From: Saturnia japonica
Lineage: Eukaryota > Arthropoda > Insecta > Lepidoptera > Saturniidae
Length of the DNA: 64,000 nt
Assembly (NCBI GenBank): GCA_033032175.1
Contig: CM065319.1
Location: 13,861,018 to 13,925,017, forward strand
Direction: 5' to 3'
The translations under genes were made by a program, and so were the position numbers. The notes under the pieces were generated by a model. The model was not told the DNA's origin and ran no database searches. It saw only the letters and a program-made list of their open reading frames with translations. Position 1 is the stretch's first letter. Every line of letters begins with the position of its first letter. This document shows positions 24,860 through 36,700 of the stretch, piece after piece.

Positions 24860-27050
24860 TACCTATTTTGCCTCCAGTCTACCTATCTATCACTATGACC
24901 CTTAAATCTACCTACTTTCAGAATATTGAGACACAATAAAGAAAGTGATTTTTTTATTACGTTTGAATTGAGCCATACGTGTACGGTGAAACAGAACAAG
25001 AGTTCTGATTCCAGGCTAGTTTTGACAAATTACTAATTTTATATTTTTACTTTTTATTGTGATTTAATCAATACTTTTTTGGACTATGCTTAAAAACACA
25101 TTACCAAATTGGACCAAAAGTGAAGAAACATGATAAGAAATGTGGACTTTTATAAATGAAGATTTCTGAAAGCATGTTTCACCTGACCAGAACCCAATGT
25201 ATTGCTATGCAAATTTGTGAAAAAATTACTCGCTTAATATAAACATGCATTGACATAGCAACGTTGAGCCTGGAGATACTGTTTTATTCCGATAATAATT
25301 AAAACATCTGTCAGAGAAATAGATTTTGCACAGACACTATACAGAGATTGCTGCATACAGTATTAAAATTTAAAAGATGAATTGCAAAAAACTAGCTCAG
25401 ATAATTAAAAATTTATTTAAATAAATAAGTTCTTTTAAAGGCACTTTTTAGTATACATATTTTTAATCTATGAAATCTATTTAAAAAAGAGCCGTCAAGA
25501 AAACCTAGTCTGGCGCCTGGCAGATGTGAAACATTTTGTACAGATAATATGCATAAAGACCTAGTTTTTGAAAGGAAAATAAATTATTCAGATTTTTTTA
25601 AAAGAAGATGATGTCACTGCATTTCGTTTTATATACCATCAGAGACCAAAATTTATATTATTAGAACCGTCCAGAACATTCAAGTTTATTTAAACGCATG
25701 GCGACGCCTCCCTACACCGTTTTAGATGTTTCATACTATTATTTTTTAGCGTGGCGACTCATGACGTGGGCATTAGATGTTTCACAGCATCTAGGTGCTG
25801 TGGTAAGTAGGTAGATTTACCGATTTTTATTTTAGTCTACCAATTTTCAGCACTTCATCCAGAGATCTACACAGTTGGCAGCACTGATTTACGCTGCTTA
25901 TTTAGTGAAATTCGCAGCCGATTTTTCTTAGTCTGTGCGGTTCTTGTTGCGGCCTGTGTGGGTTATGTCGGCAGGACTAACGATTCTGCGATCATCCCTC
26001 GCAAAAATCGACTGCGATAGATCGGCAGTTTAATAATGCTTTTAAATAACACATAAACCACGATCTCAAACTATTAGACCCGCAGGCAACCAGAGCACTA
26101 CTGTATAGTATAGACTATAGAGTAAAGTGATACATGCACTACTGTCCACAAAATGCAGTTACACAATTATTATTGAAAAGAAAACCATAAAATAAAACAC
26201 TATATTGGATGGCATGTATGTTTTTAATAACATAGTATTACGAGAGATAATATTTAATAATAAGCTTCACATAATTGTCACAATAGGTACATTTAATTTA
26301 AAAACATAATGCATTACAGAATAATTTTATTAATAACTTAAGTAGGTAAATAATTTAAAATGAGTGATTTGAAAATAATCTTATTTTACGTCTAAAGCAA
26401 AATCTGTTAAGAACAGTCATAAACCAGTTTCCGTTTTGCTAAATTTATCATTGTATAAAATACCTTTATGTAATTTTTTTTTTAAATAGACTGCTAAGCA
26501 GTGTATAAATTTTAATAGTTCGTAACAAATTTTAAGCTTTGATTTCTATCACATATATTTCAATTTTTTTATTATCCGCTATTTATTTCAGTTGCAGGAG
26601 CGGACGGTATAAGTAAGCTAAGCATAGTTATCAGATCGTAGAATGTCGATCAAGCCAAATGCATTACAAATGCAAGAAAAAAAAATCTTTAGTATCATAT
26701 TAGCTAGAATAACAAAATACGATTGTTGTAAAGAAATGTAATTTAGTTTTGTGACTTATCATTTTATGGGAATAACATTTATTTCGTCGAGATATTCTGG
26801 AAACTTTTTCATAAAATCAATGTTTTGTAATATAAAATGCTTTTTATTCTTATTAACTAAATAACCTATACAAATTGTACCAGTAGGTAGTAAAACCAAT
26901 CTTATGAGTAAATGTGTACAGAATGTGTATAAACAAATGACAGTAATGATTTTTATCGAAGGAAGAAGTGTTTTTGCAAATTAATAATTATCCATAAGTG
27001 TCACAGAGATATTAAATGGAAAACTAACACAGTCCGATCGCAGTAATCGG
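24860..27050. other. Intergenic DNA without a recognised gene
   Basis: AT-rich with only short open frames, no splice-bounded coding signal and no named repeat that I can align within the window. Confidence 0.5.
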
Positions 27051-27056
27051 TTTATT
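27051..27056 (-). terminator. Candidate distal poly(A) signal of the 33-mer repeat gene
   Basis: TTTATT on plus (AATAAA on minus), about 600 nt beyond the distal stop at 27651-27653. It is the nearest AATAAA I see on that side. Confidence 0.35.
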
Positions 27057-27650
27057 TGAGTAATTAATGTCATAGATACTTTTTAAAAAGTGTACAAAGT
27101 AATTATGAAGAATAAAACTTCTCACAGTTTAATAATTTTTGTTTAGGAATATTATATATTTGTATAGAGTTAAAGAATTCAATTTGTTCATAATAAATAT
27201 ATAAGAAATCACAAAACTTCCCATTAATATTTTTACGAAATATCCTGACATACATATTTCTACTACTATAATATCACATTTATAACAATTTAGGCACAAC
27301 TAATAGCTCTAATGTAACATGGCTCTCTTTTTAGTAATATAGCTTATATATTGTGAGGCTAAAAGCGAAGTGTACATCGAGATAGTAATTACAACGCATT
27401 TGTAATCGTATAACATATTTATGTACAACTTATTCTGGAGAAATATATTATATATACCTATATATTATTATACATTTATATGTGAATTTCACCATGCGGT
27501 CACGATTTTATGGTAGGTATTTATATAGTACATATTATTAAAAACAATTTTATATTTGATAATATCGAGATTCTGTCAGTTTCCCAGAAATACGAGATTA
27601 AATATGGGTTGCGAAGGGGGATGAAATATGGGATGGTTGACTTGTTCGGT

Positions 27651-27740
27651 TTACTTCCCGAAGGGGCTCAAACCTTTGCTGAGCAGACCAGCGGCTCCTT
27701 GAGAAGCGTCGTGCGCCGCTGTCGATAGGTTTGTCACTAA
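27651..27740 (-). CDS. Candidate distal C-terminal exon of the 33-mer repeat gene
   Basis: A pyrimidine-rich acceptor (TTGTTTTGTTCTCAACAG on minus) precedes 29 codons: LVTNLSTAAHDASQGAAGLL, then SKGLSPFGK and TAA at 27653-27651. The small-residue helical composition fits the upstream protein, and the exon is GC-richer than its surroundings. A phase-0 donor that fits is AAT|GTATGA at the end of exon 28661-28854. Alternatively the AG at 27720-27719 gives a phase-1 exon starting at 27718, compatible with any repeat exon. Confidence 0.55.
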   Translation of the reverse strand, partial: LVTNLSTAAHDASQGAAGLLSKGLSPFGK

Positions 27741-30700
27741 CTGTTGAGAACAAAACAATTTTTACCAAAAAAGAAAACGATCATCAATGATTTTGAGGAG
27801 TTCCTTGGTTAATCGTCGGAGTCGAAGGTCCAAGGCTAATAAAATTAAAATGGGACCAACGGATATTCTTTATCATTTAAATCAGTTCACAAACAAAGAA
27901 GTTAAGGCTAAACATCCATAAAAAATACATTCGAATTGAGAACATCGATAAAAAAAATGATCACCACAATCTCACCTGATCTAAGTGCTGATGTAGTCTA
28001 AGATTGTATCACGCTATTTAAGACTGGATCGCAAGTGCTTTGCGAGAGATTTTCAACTTCATGTTGGTCGATAACCAAGAGGACATTAGAAAAAAGTCCA
28101 CCATCACGTTATAGTTTCATCACGAAGTTTTCCTTCACCAAAAGCAAAGGCATCATTGCAAGAGTTTAAACTCACGTCGATAGACGACGGTATTCGTACC
28201 TACACGCTATCACTGAGCCCACTGAACCATCATTGCTTCATTAACTAGACGTTTGTCACGGTTTCACCAACATATTGCTGTTCTCTCTCTTCACGGTTAA
28301 CGTCCACGTACAATCTTTATCTATTATTTCTCTTTTTTTGTGGCAACACCATATTTCCTATAATTCTTCATTAAATTTAATGATTCAATCGTAATTTTAA
28401 AGAGTATGTTAAATAGATTGACAGTTTAAAAATAATGTTTTCGTTAAAAAAATGATCAAAAAACTTTTTCGTTTGGAATGCCATAAACAGATGATGTAGA
28501 TACATACAAAATATATAGAAGTAATATATAGTAACGTAAATGTTTAACTAGCATAAGAGCTGTTAGATTGTTTACATTCTTTATTGTGCAAAATATTCGC
28601 ACGCATTAACTAGTAAATACTCTGGTAAATAGCGATTTAATTAAGTGTTAAATATCATACATTTTCTCTTTTCTCGTTCAAATATTTGTCGGCGTCTTTT
28701 ATCTTCGAGTCGACGACTTGCCCGGCGTTTTTGAGACCCTCGTCGGCTGCGTTCTCGACGCGTTTCAGCGTGTTGTCGACAGTGCTGTGAACCGCATTGC
28801 TGGCATCAGCCGCCGCCTTCTCAGCGGCCTTCTTTGATTCCTCCACAGCGGCGTCTGCGAAAAGGTCACGTTATTTTTATACTCTAACTAGGAAACCCGG
28901 CCACGCCTTGCTTGTAACGTTTTGTAGTCCACAGGGAACATCGATCCGATGGCTACAATACATTCCAGGATCACCCGCTAGGCTAATATGAAGATTGTCT
29001 GAAAATTACATTAAAATCGCTCTTGAAAACTAGAGTCCATAGAGAAAGAAAGAGGAATAAGATAATAAAATTCAATGAAATTTGTCATTAACTAGGTACT
29101 TTGAATGTCAAGCATGAACTTAAGCAAGAGAAAATACAACTTAGCTAAACCTCGTTATATTTAACTTAAAAGTTATAATCAATATATTTAGCAATTGTAT
29201 CTAGTTAATATAAGTATAATTTAATTCGAATTTTAATATCATCCGTGATTCACACGATAATAATAAAATTCAATTGACTCAAAGTGTCTTTGGCTGGCTG
29301 CTCATCCTCACACTTTAAAATCTAGCCGAAACGTGATAACAGTAAGGTTCTCTAGAACCTTCCTGTCACGTACGCTAGACTTGTGGAATGGGTTACCCAG
29401 CACGGTTTTCCCCCAGGGCTATGACATGGGCTCTTCAAAAAGGGATTAAAATACGGTCTCAAAGTTCAGCAACACGGCTGTAATACCCTTGGTATTGCAG
29501 TGGTCTGTACGCGACGGTAACTATTTTCCATCAGGTGGTACGTATGCCTGTTTGCGCACTTTGGCATTAAAAAAAGTGTTTAGATATCTGTCGTATATAA
29601 TCTTCGAAAATCAGCAAATTTCATTCATAGATAATTTCATGGTGATGGTACCTACTATTCAATTTTAAAATAGACTTTTCGACAAACATTATTTAGCGGC
29701 AGTGTCAATTTTGATCCGTTTTACATTGAATGGTATTTATGAATTAAAAGTGTGTACTAAAATGTTATATAGCATTAAAGATTTCTATAATAGAGCTAGA
29801 AATGAAAAAAAAATTACCTTATATATGAAATAAGTTGAAAGTTGTAATTAAGGTGTAGATTCCAAAGTCACTTCAATAATCCTAATAAAATAACGACACC
29901 ACAGAGAAAGAAAACCTTTGTTCAAACTTGACTTCTCTTTGACTTCGAGCAATAAATGGTAGTACCTAATACTTCAAAGTAAACGTGTTGATGTAATACT
30001 ACGACCTTAAAAGATTCCATTCCGATTACGAAATAATCGATATGTAAAGAATTCACATCTTGCACAAGTTTTATGTATTTGTTAACTGTGACTATTCACC
30101 ATGACCACTTTTTTATCATTTGTGCGGTACCATAACTCTTTATCCAAAATACAAGTAGCCTAGTGAAAGTCGCATCAATATCGGTTCAACCGTTTCGGGT
30201 CTTACCCGGAACAAACAGACAGACAGAAATGTAAAATATGAATGAATTTTTTATATAGGTACCTATCGTAGGTGTCATATGCATTTAGTAAAAAGCTGTT
30301 ATTTTGACATTAGTAACAGACACTTTAATTTATTAATTGTATAGATTAGCTTTTTTTATAGTGACTCTGAGAATTAACGACACTGTGCCTGATGGTAAGT
30401 ACAGTAGAACCATAGAATAAAAGCGACCTCCGAGAGATTTGCGATTTATCGCGGCTAGTCACTATGATGCCGGCGTGCAAGGATATACATTAGGCTACCG
30501 TACGTTCCAGTGTAACCGAGATTAACCTGCTTTTTAACACTGTTCCCGGCGTCCCCGCCGATTTGGTAATATATCCTAGTTGTTTATCCGTTTATAGCAG
30601 AGACTCAAAGAGTCGGGTGCGGACCCACTGTTTTATACTTTGTGTACTAATTTCATTTTTGCCATAGGAGTCCTTAACAGTGCATGGTGGTCGCGATATA

Positions 30701-33700
30701 GTTGGTTACAGATCTCGTAAAAGGATACTGCATTTATACTTTGACCTACTTGCAACTCGTTGGGCTTCTGCCTTGGCAGCTTCAGCGGCTAGCCGCGCCT
30801 TTTCCTTAGCTTCCTCAGCCGTTTTCAGCGCTTGGGCTTTCACATCCTCAGCAGCCTTCTTTGTTGTATCCACCGTAGTGTTGATAGTGTCTAAAAAAAC
30901 AATAATTAAACATTAACTTAAGCTATGACTACGTTTATATACTATTAATGCGCCAAACTTTAGACTTTTTTGTTATTTTATAAGGTAAAGCCACGGAAAA
31001 GATAAAACACGTTTTAAATTGATAAGTATAAATTATTGTCAAACACACAACACACTGTAAGTTTGTCATGAATTTAAAGTTCATTTCACAATTCGTTACT
31101 CAACAGAAACAAACTCATTATAATAATGGTGTAGGTACCAGTGGATATTTCAACTGAATTTTCGTGATCTCCAATAATTGACTCGGCAGGATCTCTTGGT
31201 CCATCAAACGTGTGTAAAAATATATTATCTATAAATAATATTATAATTGTAAAACTTATTAAACAAAAGTACTTATGCCATGATTTAAAGCTATGTTACC
31301 TTTTATGTTGAATTTTGTACCGTTGAATGAATTAATAACTTCTTTCGATGTTTCTAGTTTATATTCAATAGTTTCTGTGTTAAGATCGAGAGCATTGTGA
31401 AAGCAGAAAATTAGTAAAGCAGAAAAATTAGATTAACAATTAAATTACCTTTGTCGTTTTGTAACCCATTTTTGCTTTCTTCTATAGTCGATTCACATTC
31501 TTCATGTGTATCTATTATTGTATCTACGGAAAGAGTTAGCAAAAGAACATTAAAAGCTATGGGCCATATACCTCATGCAACCCAGACAATTTTAATATAA
31601 TATTTAAGAGAAAATTGTAGTTACTAGTAAGAGTAATGAAATTAATATTGGTATATTTATGATCTTAGATTGTTATACATGATTACAGATATAGTTCTTA
31701 GATCGTAGGTATATAACCTACCTTTGGCACCACCAACAAAAGCTGCACTCTTATTAAATAGCAATCCAGCTGTAGATTTAGAGGTATCTACAGTGCTTGC
31801 TACTATATCTACAATAGAATACCGATAGGAAATATAAATATTAATGCATAAATAGGACATAAAATCATAATTTGTAAAAGCTTTATACCTTTAGCATTTG
31901 ATACTAGTGATACGCCCTTATCGAAAGTGCACGCGGCTACGTCTTTTGTAACATCTATAGTACCATGAACGGTGTTAGAAACAGTATCTAGAAGATAGAC
32001 AAATATATGAAAAATGAATGATAATTTGATTAATTAACAAACTAACAAAGCACTACCTTTAGCTGTTCCTATTAAAGTTGTGCCTTTTTCGAAAGCACAC
32101 GATGCGACATTCTTAGTTGTATCTACCGTTGCGTTTACAGAATTTGCTACTGTGTCTAAAATGAAAGAGAATAAGCGTTTATATCCATACAATACAACAT
32201 TGAATTGATATAAACTCATTATACGAGTACTTTAAAATGTATGTACCTTTGGCACTACCAATGATAGAAGTTCCTTTTTCTACAGCTGATGCTGCAACAT
32301 TTTTTGTTGTATCTACCGTAGTATGAACAGTGTTTGTCAATGACTCTAAAATTAACAAAAGCCAAATTGTAACTAGTTCGTACCAAAAAAAAAAAAATTA
32401 TAATAATTGCTTAAATCTACCTTTTGCAGCACCGATCATGATAGTACTTTTTTCAACAGCTGAAGCTGCGACATTCTTTGTAGTGTCTACAGTTGAACTA
32501 ACTGTATTAGCCACCGTATCTATGTGTAACGAAAAATAAAAAGATCAGTAGCTTGATTTTATGAGAACTATAAATATAATCGTATGTCGCTACCTTTGGC
32601 AACACCGATCGCCGAGGTACCCTTTTCGACTGCTGCTGCCGCCACATTTTTGGTAGTATCAACTGTTGTATGGACGGTATTCACTACATTATCTATTAAA
32701 AGCCAAAATAATGATTACAAAGTGGTACTTAAAGCTCCAAAAAACTAAAGAAACTATAATTTTACTATGCTACCTTTAGCAGTCCCAATGAGTGACGAAC
32801 CCTTCACGACAGCAGAAGCTGCGACATTCTTTGTAGTATCTACAGTAGAACTAACTGTATCTACGTAAACCAAAAAACAAAAAGCTCAAAAGCTTGATAA
32901 ATTTATAAATTATGAACTATAGATATTATCACATGTCGCTACCTTTAGCAGCACCCATCGCTGAGGTACCCTTTTCAACTGCTGCGGCCGCGACATTCTT
33001 TGTAGTATCAACCGTTGTATGGATGGTATTTACTACAGTATCTAATACAAGCAAGATTAGTGATTACGAAGTGGTGCTAAGAGCTTAAAAAAAACACTAA
33101 AGAAGCTACAACTTTACAGTGCTACCTTTAGCGGTGCCAATTAGCGACGAGCCCTTCTCTACAGCAGAAGCGGCGACATTTTTTGTCGTATCAACTGTTG
33201 TATTTACAGTATTTGCAACGGTATCTAGGTTAAATAGAATAAATTAATTAAAAAAATATATATATAAAGAAAGAAATGAAAAAACAATAATAATGAAATA
33301 ATTTTATGCTACCTCTAGCGGTTCCAATAAGTGTCGTGCCCTTTTCAACAGCGGAAGCTGTGACATTCTTTGTAGTATCTACAGTTGAACTAACTGTATT
33401 AGCTACTGTATCTATGTAGAACAAAAAATAAAAAGATCAATAGCTTGATCAATTTATACATAACAAACTACATATTATATTATAGCATGTCGCTACCTTT
33501 AGCAGCACAGATCATTGAAGTACCCTTTTCGACTGTTGCGGCCGCCACATTTTTAGTAGTATCAACAGTTGTATGTACAGTATTTACTACAGTATTTATT
33601 ACAGGCGAAAATAATGATTACTAAAAAGTACTTAAAGCTCCAAAAAACTAAAGCAACTATAATTTTACAATGCTACCTTTAGCGGTCCCAATGAGCGACG

Positions 33701-36700
33701 AGCCCTTCTCGACAGCAGAAGCTGCGACATTTTTTGTCGTATCAACTGTTGTATTTACTGTATTTGCAACGGTATCTAGTTAAAATAAATTAAGTAAATT
33801 AACAAACAAGAAAAGTAACGAAACTAATGAAAAACATATGATAATTTTAAGCTACCTCTAGCAGTTCCAATAAGTGTAGTGCCTTTTTCAACAGCGGAAG
33901 CTGCAGCATTCTTCGTAGTATCTACAGTATTTGCTACGGTATCTATATACGATAAATATGTATTTAAAAAAATTAAAGAAAAAATGCTACCAAAACTTAT
34001 TTTAAGACACTACCTTTTGCGGTACCAATTAATGTTGTGCTTTTTCTAGCGTTGAAGCTGCTACATTCTTTGATTTATCTACGGTAGTGCTGACTGTGTT
34101 TGCAACGGTGTCTTTATATAATAAAAAAAAACATTGGCATTATATTACTCTAATTGAATATGTATTTTTTATGAAAATGCCGTTATTTTAATAAACAATT
34201 TAAGTTGCTGTACATAATAAATTATGTAATATTGGTATCATATTACATAGAAATTGAATTATTAAGTTAGAAATAAAGGTGTAATTCGAAACTGCTGTTG
34301 CATTATTAAACCTCAGACGTTCCCACATAACATACCTAACTTTCATATGTCTTACGTACAAAGATTTGCAATATTAACATAACACCTACCACATATTCTT
34401 AGACTGATATACTACAACTGTGATATATATGTGATACTATATCTAATATCATATTATCTATACCAGTATCTACATAATATAACTAAAGTTACGTGATAGT
34501 TATATGTAGTAATTATAATTTAATTTTATGCGATACATTTCTTGATATAAAATATCCAATCAGCTTTTTTGTATTAACAACGGCTGATATAATAATCATC
34601 TATATAAATTTACAGCTATAGTCATTTTTAATATAACCATATTAAATAAACAAATAATTTATGTTTTGGTAATGATGCAAATGTTTATTACCTTTAGCTG
34701 AATTAACATAGCTTTTTCCAGTTTCTACTGCAGAATTTGCAACATTTTTTGTGGTGTCTACTGTACTTTGCAGCGTGTTTTGTACCGTATCTACAACGTT
34801 TAGAATGGATATGAAATACATTGAAAGCATATACACAGTAACACCGTTAACTGTATCTCATGTATTTTTTACCTTTAGCAGATTCGACGTAACTTTTTCC
34901 AGTTTCAAAAGTACTCTGAGCAGTTTTCTTTGTATTATCTACTGTGCTCACTACCGTATCTACGAGGTGATAAAATAAAATTAAAAAACAATAATAAAAA
35001 AATAAAAAACAAAATATACATAAACAAAAAACATAAATATACCTTTAGCACTGTCTAAATATGATTTGCCAATGTCTATAGCAGAAAACGCTGCTGCCAA
35101 AGAGGAATCTAGTGCCATTTGCAACGTGTTTTGGGTTGTATCTAAAGCGTTAATTGGCAAAATACACAGGGTTAGTTACGGTTTACACAATCGTACGACA
35201 CAACGATAAAAACATTGTTTGCATAACGTATACCTTTAGCACTATCGACATATGTCTTTGAAGTATCTATAGCTGAACTGGCAGCATTTTTAGTACCTTC
35301 AACTGTACTTTGGACAGTGTTCGATACGGTATCTACAATAATAATAAAACAAACAATTAAATTTTAAATTATATACATACTATATAAATACTATATTTCT
35401 TATTACCTCTAGCAGATGATGCGTATGTTTTGCCTGATTCTAGAGCCGATTGAGTTATTTTTTGTGTGTTGTCTACAGTGCTCTGAATAGTGCTTGCTAC
35501 TGAATCTAAGATAAATAAATTATTTTGCATATATTATTTAGCATAATATAGTTAAATATAATTTGTATCTGGATTATAAGTACCTTTAGCACCACAAGCA
35601 TAGGATTTGCCTGTAGCAAAAGCAGATTGCGTTGTTTTTTGTGTTGTGTCTACAGTATTATAAATACCAGTAGCTACCGTGCCTATAAAAATAATACACA
35701 AATAATAAGAAAATAACAAAAATCCGTATGAATGACATTATTTCCTACACAAGTATGTAACTGACCTTTAGCACTTATGGCGTATCCTTTACTAGTATCT
35801 AATGCAAACTGGGCAGCCGTTTTTGTACTTTCTACAGTGCCATGGATTTTGTCTACGTAAACATAACGACAATTATATTTTAAAAAAATATATTATAAAA
35901 AGCGAAAGAATATAATAATAAATAAGACTTTCTTATACCTGTTCGATGTTAAGAATTAATCTAATAAATTACTTAATATTTGTATTTATTTACCTTTTGC
36001 AGAGTCGACATAAGCTTTGCCAGTATCTACTGCAGATTGTGCAGCTGCTTTTGTACCTTCAACTGTGCTACTAATTGTATCTACAATATGCATAACAAAT
36101 TTATAAGTTTGTGCGAAATTATAACTAAATTGATATTAATGATTATTACCTTTTGCTGTAGTAACTGCTGATTCGGCTGCTTTCTTTGTGTTATCAGCTG
36201 TCGTTGACAGCGTATCTAAAATGAAAAAAATATATGGTCGAAACCACATAAAAGTTTAACACTACATACAACAAGCACTTTCTCTACAGTGTTGTCTAAT
36301 TTTAAGAACAGAGTATTGTGCTGCATTTCTTATAAAACTACAAAAATAGACAATTTCTACAGTAAAAAAGCAAAAATTATTAGCGCAAATATAATGTTTT
36401 ATAACTGCTATTATAATTTTATTTACCCTACCTCAAACCTTTTTAACTACATATGTACACGTGCAATAAATATACTAAAAACTAAAAAAGTGAACTATTT
36501 TATAATCCTTGAATTGAAACAGACCTGACTTCAAAAGAAGAACTAAAGGTTGTCCTAAGAAAATCTGTCGTTACAATGATTCTAATTAATAATAAAATAT
36601 ATACCTTTAGTAGTATCGATAACTTTCTTTCCATCAGCGACGGCTTTGTTTGCAGTATCTACAGCCTCACCCGCCGCAAGTGACACCTTCGAGAGTTCCT

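Larger units (their letters stand above)
31300..36215 (-). repeat. Array of 25 repeat exons, one 22-33 residue repeat per exon
   Basis: From N- to C-terminus the exons are 36150-36215, 35994-36080, 35766-35852, 35584-35682, 35407-35505, 35234-35332, 35043-35141, 34873-34959, 34692-34790, 34014-34111 (broken), 33856-33942, 33677-33775, 33497-33595, 33313-33411, 33126-33224, 32943-33041, 32774-32860, 32594-32692, 32421-32519, 32247-32345, 32057-32155, 31889-31987, 31722-31808, 31449-31523 and 31300-31374. Lengths: fifteen of 99 nt, six of 87, two of 75, one of 66, and one of 98. Each starts with two bases completing the first codon (usually GAT, Asp) and ends one base into the next codon, usually after GCT AAA. 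Most introns are about 70-120 nt. The N-terminal repeats (35 kb side) have a SAVETGKSYVNSAK flavour; the central ones SAVEKGTSLIGTAK; the last two are strongly diverged. Confidence 0.93.

Noticed and set aside
28797..28991. Plus-strand ORF over the repeat-gene tail (and similar plus ORFs at 30680-30916, 32330-32539, 34751-34978 and 35980-36171)
   Set aside because: These are antisense shadows of minus-strand repeat exons; codon periodicity and splice sites belong to the minus strand.
31300..36215. CRISPR-like or satellite array
   Set aside because: The regularly spaced units are exons with AG/GT borders and open frames of one phase; spacers are introns, and the genome is eukaryotic.
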